Shown piece by piece: positions 57,315-64,000 of a DNA stretch of 64,000 bases; positions within the stretch are counted from its first letter, which is position 1, and every line of letters begins with the position of its first letter. The stretch comes from Xanthostigma xanthostigma (taxonomy: Eukaryota > Arthropoda > Insecta > Raphidioptera > Raphidiidae): the NCBI GenBank assembly GCA_963575645.1, contig OY754469.1, positions 17,440,001 to 17,504,000 of the forward strand, read 5' to 3'. The position numbers were made by a program, and so were the translations under genes. A model generated the notes under the pieces. It searched no databases and was not told the DNA's origin. It saw nothing but the letters and a program-made list of their open reading frames with translations.

Positions 57315-58212
57315 ATTAGCTATCGTGTTCATCGTGATAACAATAATAAGAAAAAACGCAGGTGTATGGACAAGAATATATTAGATTTATTTATTGTACG
57401 ACGTTTCGTCTATATGTTTATACTTTTTCAAGTTTTTCTGTTATTAGTGTATTTGCCATAAGGCACTTACACTATTGGCGTCGGTCGGATGGCGGGACCT
57501 AGGGGTCGGACCAAAATTTCTCGACGTTTCATAGCATTCTAAGAAGTTTGGCACCATTTTTGGAAAAGTATGTTTATATATGTATATATATATATATTTA
57601 TATATATATATATAGGTGCGGGCAATAACTTTCGAAGGAGTTAATTGATTTTAACGAAATTTGGTCCACATATTAAAATCCGTCACCGCACGAAGCCTAT
57701 TTAAAATGGGCCCAATCGGGCCACTTTAAGGGTAGGTTTTAGGGGTTGAAAAATATTTTTGGGCCCAAAAATACCGAAAAATTTCTCCGAATCGTTTCAA
57801 AATTGAAAGTTAACCCTTTAGTAATGATCAAATTGTGTTACCAAAATTTTATTAAAATCGGCCCGACAGAACCGGAATTAAAAATTTTATGAAAACGTTA
57901 GTTTGTAGATATGGATTTACTTAGTGAAGGGTGAATTTAATTTGGTCAATTGATAGTAATATTGAAATTAAGAAAAAAACTATTATTTTAAGGGATGTAT
58001 TAAGGGGTTAAAATTCTTATTTTGTTTAAAAACAAAAGAGTTAAGTTCACATAATAAAGCCACACTGCCTGTGTAAGCAAATACACTATATTGTCGGCAG
58101 GGTTTCGCACTGCGACCCGAGTTTTTTTATTTTTCAGTCTAAATATATAGACTAAACTTCGTACAATAAATAAATCTAACATATTCTTGTCCATACTTAC
58201 ACCTGCTATTTT
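57315..58212. mobile_element. foldback element, CGACGTTTCGTC family (copy 3, with inserts)
   Basis: Left: TTAGCTATCGTGTTCATCGTG, AATAAGAAAAAACGCAGG and CGACGTTTCGTCTATATG. Right: CTAAACTTCGTACAATAAAT and ACACCTGCTATTTTT mirror it. The centre holds a (TA)n run (57573-57615) and a block shared with the Helitron at 30458-31365 (GGGCCCAAAAATACCGAAAA, CGGCCCGACAGAACCGG). Confidence 0.65.
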
Positions 58213-58473
58213 TACCCGACCACGGCGAAGCCAAAAGGAAGGGTTGTGAGTTCAGCAGTCTATGACGTATGTTTGTGTTTACGGTTGTTCCACCGTACCG
58301 CCTAAACTATTCATCCGGTTTTGATAAATAAGGTGTCAATCGATTCGTTATTATGGCCCGGGTAACACAGGCTATATTTATTTTTGAATTTTTGACCCAG
58401 AGGGGAGCAAATTGAAAACAAATAAAAAATAAATTTAAAAAAAATTAAATAAAAAAAAATTTAAATAAAAAAT
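58213..58473. other. repeat fragment
   Basis: TTTTTGAATTTTTGACCCAGAGGGGAGCAA at about 58381-58410 is a piece of the AGGCGCGAA element (also at 11250 and 26803). The rest is A-rich with no gene. Confidence 0.45.
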
Positions 58474-58737
58474 AAGTTCAAAAACTAAAACCCGACTATT
58501 GAAAACTATGAAACAAGAAAATATTCTCATGAGGATAACCGTGGTCTTATGACATCTCATATATATGAGACCCCTCTAGATGTATAGCGTGATTCCCTAG
58601 AGCTAATGATCGCCTACTACTGTTAAAATGTAGGTAATGTTTTATTAGGGTAGGTGGCATATGACCACGGCTATCCTCAGGTGAGAATATTTTCTTGTTT
58701 CATACTTTTCAGTAGTCAAATTTGAGTTTTTGAACTT
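58474..58737. mobile_element. foldback MITE
   Basis: The left arm (AAGTTCAAAAACTAAAAC, then GAAACAAGAAAATATTCTCA, GAGGATAACCGTGGTC) mirrors the right arm (GACCACGGCTATCCTC to TTTGAGTTTTTGAACTT). Arms of about 80 bases flank a centre of about 105 bases. Confidence 0.8.
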
Positions 58738-59574
58738 GTTTTTTTTATTGTTGTTTAAGTTGTTCTGAACCAAAAAAATGAATTTTTGAATTTTGTTAAA
58801 AATGTCGTCCAGAAACAAGAAAGAAACCGCCTTAAAGGATTGTTTTAATAAACTATTCTTACTTATAATTTAATTCTATTGTGTGACACAATCCCATATC
58901 AAATTGTACCTATCATTTTAGTTTCTATATGAACAAAGAGATGTAAGAGTTTAAATTACTTTTAAATAATGTACATAAATAAATCAATATGCACTACGTA
59001 CGTATTTTGTACATCAGTAACTTATTAATATTCTTAGTAGACCCATTTTTTTATATAACTATATATTACTACAATTAATATTTAGAAATAATAACATGAC
59101 CAATATCTGTTTGAATGTTGAATACAAATTTAAACTTTCCAAGCTAAGTTTGTTTCGAAACGATTATTTTATTTTACAGCATAAACTCCCTTAGGGTCAG
59201 CGCACACATGCTATTTTTTGTATGGAAAACCGTGCGATTTAGCAAACACATTGTGATTTGATGATTACTCTCAGCTATTCGAAATTTCTCGTTCAATCGC
59301 GCGAAATTCCAATAGCTGCAGCGTAGAGTTTTGTGATTTAGCTCGATCTATAGCGACCTATGCGTATGCTGCGCATTTGCGCGCCTGTAGTTTTGAATCT
59401 ATGGCATGAAAAAGAGCGAACCTGCGACTAAATGCGCTATGTTTTTTCGACAATCGCGCGTTCGTAATACATCAGTTGTGTAAACAGTGAAAAATTTGCG
59501 GCCTTACCGCCGGTGGCAAAGCTACATCTGACGAACTGAAAACTAATTAGTTGAATCTGTGCTTAAATCAATCG
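58738..59574. other. intergenic stretch with no supported gene
   Basis: GGGTCAGCGCACACATGC at about 59194 resembles one end of a PIF/Harbinger- or hAT-like element, but no partner end was found. Confidence 0.35.
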
Positions 59575-59747
59575 TATACAGAATGAGTTTTAAGTTGATG
59601 CTTTTTTTTTACAGCGTGTAAAAATCAAATAGACGAGCAAATATTTCAAATAGTTTTTTTATCAAAACTCAAAAATAAGAGAGAAACAGCCTTTCGAATT
59701 TTAAATAAATTTTATTAAATTTTCTTTAATTTTGTGGTCGGTCCTGG

Positions 59748-60784
59748 CAGGGCCGTAACGTGGATTTTGTGGGCCCTGGGCAAGACCTTCAAATTGGGCC
59801 CCCCTCAATAAAAAAAATTGAGAAAAACTTACCATGGTTATAGTTCCTGTTCTTTCACATTTTTAAAATTTAGTAGGTATATCACTTAATAAATATACAC
59901 AAAAAAAAATATTTTTAACAAAAAAATTGAACCGACTTCAAAAAAGGCACTAAAACGTAAAAAATAATTGCGTATTGAAATGTTTTGGAGTCGGTGTAGT
60001 TCTCGGAATAGATTTCATTTTGGCTGACACTGACTCCAAAACATTTCAATACACAATTATTTTTTACTTTTTAGTGCCTTTTTTGAAGTCGGTTCAATTT
60101 TTTTGTTAAAAATATTTTATTTTTCTCTTTTTAGTGTTAATCTAACACTAAAAATCGGTGAACATACATAAAAAACATTATGCATGCCTTTGAAATTTGA
60201 GAGTTTCCCTCGATTTCTCCGGGATCTACCATCAGATCCTGACTAGGTTCCGATGGGACCACCTCGGAAGTGCACTGTTTCGAATAAAAAAAAAATTTGA
60301 AAATCGGTCCATAATTGACGAAGAAATCGGTGAACATACATAAAAAAAAAAAAATATACAGACGAACATAGAACCTCCTCCTTTTTGTTGAAGTCGGTTA
60401 ATAAGGAATCTTTAAATTGGTCCTGTCCATATTTTTTGTAATTTTTTTTTAATTTTATATTTATGAAGAAAACCGAATTAAAAATGTATTTAAATTGCAT
60501 TCTTCTTGCTTAATACCGGGCCTAAGTATTGAGAATTAAATAAATATGTTTTTTTTTTAAATAAAAATTCTAATAGCATATTCTGGCCTTTTTGGGCCTC
60601 GTCTATCTGAGCCACCAGTGGTGTTACTTATATATATGTGATTTGTAATATTCATTAAAATACGAATGAAAATAATTGAGATAATTTTTTATCGGGGTCT
60701 TCTTGGGCCCCCCTGGGCCCTGGGCCCCCTGGGCCCTGGGCCCTGGGCAAGTGCCCCTATTGCCCCTGCCTAGTTACGGCCCTG
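59748..60784. mobile_element. non-autonomous hAT element nested in the foldback
   Basis: Ends CAGGGCCGTAACGTGG and, mirrored, CTAGTTACGGCCCTG. Perfect 8-bp duplication GGTCCTGG at 59740-59747 and 60785-60792. GGGCCCTGGGC words flank both inner ends, in a short tandem cluster near 60708-60750. Confidence 0.92.
59908..60402 (-). repeat. CGACTTCAAAAAAGGAGG repeat family (copy 2), nested inside the hAT
   Basis: Same inner palindrome (TTGAACCGACTTCAAAAAAG and mirror) and same CTCGATTTCTCCGG and TCACCGATTT blocks as 50278-50800, in the opposite direction. The minus-strand open frames at 60137-60500 are part of it. Confidence 0.75.
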
Positions 60785-61095
60785 GGTCCTGGGGTTATAT
60801 TATGTCACTATGGAAATGAGTTGTTATTATCAAGTATGTGTATTGTTCTGTTTTTGAGAGAATTGTGTGTGCCTCAATTTTTTTTGATAATAACATATTT
60901 CCATAGTGACATAATATAACCCCAGGACCGACCTCAAAATTAAAGAAAATTTAATAAAATTTATTTAAACTTCGAAAGGCTGTTTCTCTCTTATTTTTGA
61001 GATTTGATAAAAAAACTATTTGAAATATTTGCTCGTCTATTTGATTTTTACACGCTGTAAAAAAAAGCATCAACTTAAAACTCACCCTGTATAAT

Positions 61096-61545
61096 ATAGG
61101 TGAGCAATAAATTGCTCGTATTATTCTCGGGAGAAGAAACTATGACTAATTTGGAATGATTTAACCTTATCACTTGGGGGTCGGAAATGCGTCATTTTTT
61201 TCGATAGTATATAATGACATTTCTTTTTATTTATTGTAAATTTTTACACACTACACAAAATTTAACAGTAAATTTCGTGGTTTTTAGCTTTAGGTTGCTT
61301 TAGGACGGTTGGCCAATCAGTAAACTATCAGATCATGGAAAAATTCAGGCAAAAAATGTGATTTTTTTATTTTTTAATTTACTAAATTCGGATTTTTGTA
61401 AAAAGAAAACCGAAGTATATTTTTTCGAAAATGGCGCATTTCCGACCCCTGAGTGATAGAGCTCAAATCATTCCAAATTAGTCATAGTTTCTTCTCCCGA
61501 GAGGAATACGAGCAATTACCGGTCACTTGTATACAGTATGGGTGA
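61096..61545. mobile_element. foldback element with ~110-bp arms
   Basis: The left arm (ATTGCTCGTATTATTCTCGG, GAAACTATGACTAATTTGGA, GGGGGTCGGAAATGCG) and right arm (CGCATTTCCGACCCCTGAG to GAATACGAGCAATTACCGG) are reverse complements. It abuts the preceding foldback within a few bases. Confidence 0.8.
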
Positions 61546-64000
61546 CTTTATAGTACATATTCATTGATTACGTCGAAATTAGGCTCTGTTCAATCCTATA
61601 TGAAATATCTGGTGATTTCTAGAATAATTTCATTTAACTGAACTGCAGTGAACAACCTATACTTTTTTTTGGACAACAAGAAAGCCTACTAAATTCTGAG
61701 TGTAAGGTATAATATTATATTTAATTTTCCTTTTAAATAATGAATAAGATCGCAGTAGGACCGTAGCCAGCACAGGGTCAAAACGACGTTGCTCTTCCTA
61801 GAGAATTTTCGAACATGCTTTTCTATTTTCGTGGATAAAAAATTAGAAATAAAAAAAAGATCACCTAACCTAACGTTCAAAGATAATTTATTTGATAAAC
61901 GAACCCAGGAAGTCGACATTAACTTGTTTTTACCAAAGCTCAACATGCGTGAGAGAAAGCTGCAGTTTTATTGAATTGCGTAATTTCAACTTCTATTAGT
62001 ATTTCTTATTGCATTCTTAATACTTGATACCTTTACGAATAAGACTGAACTATTGTTTGAAATGCTTAATAGGCCAACACATTACTATTCGTTTGAGCTT
62101 CTCAACATTGACTTTACCCTCCCAACAAAATAATTTGTCCTTCCTACAGACAAGAGCTGGCTACGATTCAGGATCCCAGAAGTTTTAAATTTTAATCGAA
62201 ATAATTAAGGGTAGACTGTGCAAGCTGTAAACAAGATATTTGTTTTATAACATATTATTGTAAACATAATAAGTATTGAGATAGCAGGAACAGAAAAATG
62301 CAGGAGAATTAATATGGACTATTGATGCCATGATATATTACAATAGAGTACACGAGAGAGCAGTGAAAGTGTTTGCAATTAAGAGAGAGAACAGTTCCTT
62401 ATCTCTATGCTAACTAATTTAAACTAATGATGCAAAACAATGCTGATTTGAGAAAACTTTCTGAAGAAATTATAAAGAAGCAATAAAAAAGGAATTCATT
62501 TTCACATAAAAATATATAGGTAGTTGATATAGTTTTTCTACCTATAATGTTAAAATTTTGTAAAATGCAAATAAATAAGATTATCTAAGAATAGTCTTGT
62601 TATAAATGTATAGTCGATTATAGACGCTCGACAGCTGGAATAATTAGCGCACATAAATGTATTGTGAATTATTTAATAATAATGAAAGCATGAAAGTTTT
62701 AAAAACAAGTTAAAGCTAAAAAGTTTTTTTTTGAATCTGTCTTTTCTCTGGACACACAAATTGACAAACCGTAACAGAATCGATTGTATGATCAGTGGAT
62801 CGTGAAGTAGAATGCTTGTTTAATTATGTTTGTAAATATTACGTCAGATCATTTTAGCTGAACTATCATTACCTGTATCTATATTCATATGTGTTCAGGT
62901 ATTTATAGCAATATATCTAATGAGCAATATAAACATATAATTAGCTATATAGGCTACCGTTTGATCTACTAACAAAAATTGATATATTTGATGAATCATT
63001 AAAGACGCTTGAGGCGGTACTAACCATGATTATACACATTTAAGTTAAAATAGTGTTTTTCTATATCAGGGGTGTCAAACTCATTTCAGCTGCGGTTTAT
63101 TTCCCGTATTAGTATAACGCGGGTGAACGCACATAACCCTTAAGCTTAGCATTGTTACATCTAAAGTTTCTTTTTTAATCGTTTAGTTAAAACAAATCAA
63201 TCAGACTTGGATACATCGACTGACAATTTCACTCAGATACATAAATGTAAAATATGTTTGGAGCGTTTTTATCAGTTAAATTTTATTAAACAAATCTAAA
63301 ATATATTTTTGTCAACAATATAAGATTTGAAAACATCACTAATTGTTCAAGTGTGCAGGCTCACTAATTGTTGTTTTTATATCCTTAAAAACAGCACATC
63401 TATCATCATAATCTATATGTTATCAGTATTTAGAAAAAGACGAGCGCTTTTTAAAATCGGTTAGAATTAATTTTTTCCAAAAATTTCAACGGGATAGGTA
63501 CGAAATTTGAATGAATTTGTGATTTTTCTGGTTTGGTCCGACTTGCGAAACTCGTTTGTGAAAAAAATGGCGCAATTTGCAATTAAGGAAACAAAAAAAA
63601 AGTGATCGTTAATTACTCGAGAAGTAATTGACCGATGACGCTAAAATTATATTCATGCATGTTTGGGTCAACATAAACATCATTTTTGAAAATTTTCAGC
63701 CATCTATGTGCGGTCATTTTTTAGTAAAAAAATGGTGAAAAAAACGTGCTTTTTTAACTTTCGGGGCTATTGCAAGTTAACAATTGCACTTAGCGACCTC
63801 TGTCATTGCTCATTTTTTAGGAAATTTCATAAGGAACAACTTTCTCAATGCATATGCTATAGGTACTAAAAGTCAAGAGGAATGGAGATATTAAAGGAAA
63901 TAGAGATAAAAGCACTATTTTCGTCACTAATTGTTAATTATAAAATCAAGCACACCAACAATTTGTAAGCAAACTTAGGGGGTTGAACTACACCCTAAAA
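61546..64000. other. AT-rich intergenic end of window, no supported gene
   Basis: Open frames on both strands at 61689-61974 overlap and are unsupported. Apart from the hAT end at 63067 nothing is recognised. Confidence 0.4.
63067..63110 (+). mobile_element. isolated hAT left end
   Basis: CAGGGGTGTCAAACTCATTT is a widespread hAT terminus. The similarity fades after about 40 bases and no right end was found. Confidence 0.55.

Larger units (their letters stand above)
59575..61093. mobile_element. long-arm foldback with CAGGGTGAGTTTTAAG ends, interrupted
   Basis: Left TATACAGAATGAGTTTTAAG and right CTTAAAACTCACCCTGTATA. The arms pair over about 200 bases (ACAGCGTGTAAAAATCAAAT, AAGAGAGAAACAGCCTTTCG, AATTTTATTAAATTTTCTTT) once the hAT at 59748-60784 is removed. 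TA-flanked CAGGGTG ends suggest mariner-type mobilisation. Confidence 0.8.

Overview
The window is insect nuclear DNA. It is AT-rich, its genes are split by GT-AG introns, and it carries the 3' end of an animal Ras/Rab interactor (sprint/RIN) gene. The repeat signature is most like a moth or butterfly: Helitrons inserted exactly as A|TC...CTAG|T, many TAGGTACCTA-type words, the CGACTTCAAAAAAGGAGGAGG repeat family and the GGTACGGAACCC-like repeat family. Another insect order rich in Helitrons is not excluded. No bacterial, phage or CRISPR features are present.

Layout. (1) 1-7.9 kb, + strand: the last 19 exons of a sprint/RIN orthologue, giving an SH2 domain, a long Ser/Pro-rich linker, an RH/VPS9 domain and a Ras-association domain. 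Its introns hold one Helitron and one hAT element. (2) 7.9-20.3 kb: no gene; a long hairpin just after sprint, foldback elements, a 2.1-kb element carrying a 120-bp tandem array, two palindromic MITEs, a tRNA-derived SINE and an 82-bp micro-Helitron. (3) 20.9-29.5 kb, + strand: a two-exon gene for a small secreted Gly/His-rich protein. Its roughly 8-kb intron is full of transposons and also holds a complete antisense gene for a 75-aa secreted Cys-rich protein. (4) 33.8-40.3 kb, - strand: a four-exon gene that closes exactly in frame to a 1,256-residue secreted, His/Asn/Gln/Ser-rich protein that I do not recognise. (5) 40.4-64 kb: no supportable host gene; Helitrons, hAT elements with perfect 8-bp target duplications, stacked foldback elements, minisatellites and decayed transposase/helicase fragments.

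Sprint is an endocytic signalling factor: a Rab5-type exchange factor regulated by Ras and phosphotyrosine. The three secreted-protein genes are unrelated to it. They are a loose group sharing signal peptides, low-complexity composition and, in two of them, His tracts, which suggests extracellular structural or glandular products. That role is inference. All exon joins were made by eye from splice consensus and reading phase; no transcript data were available.
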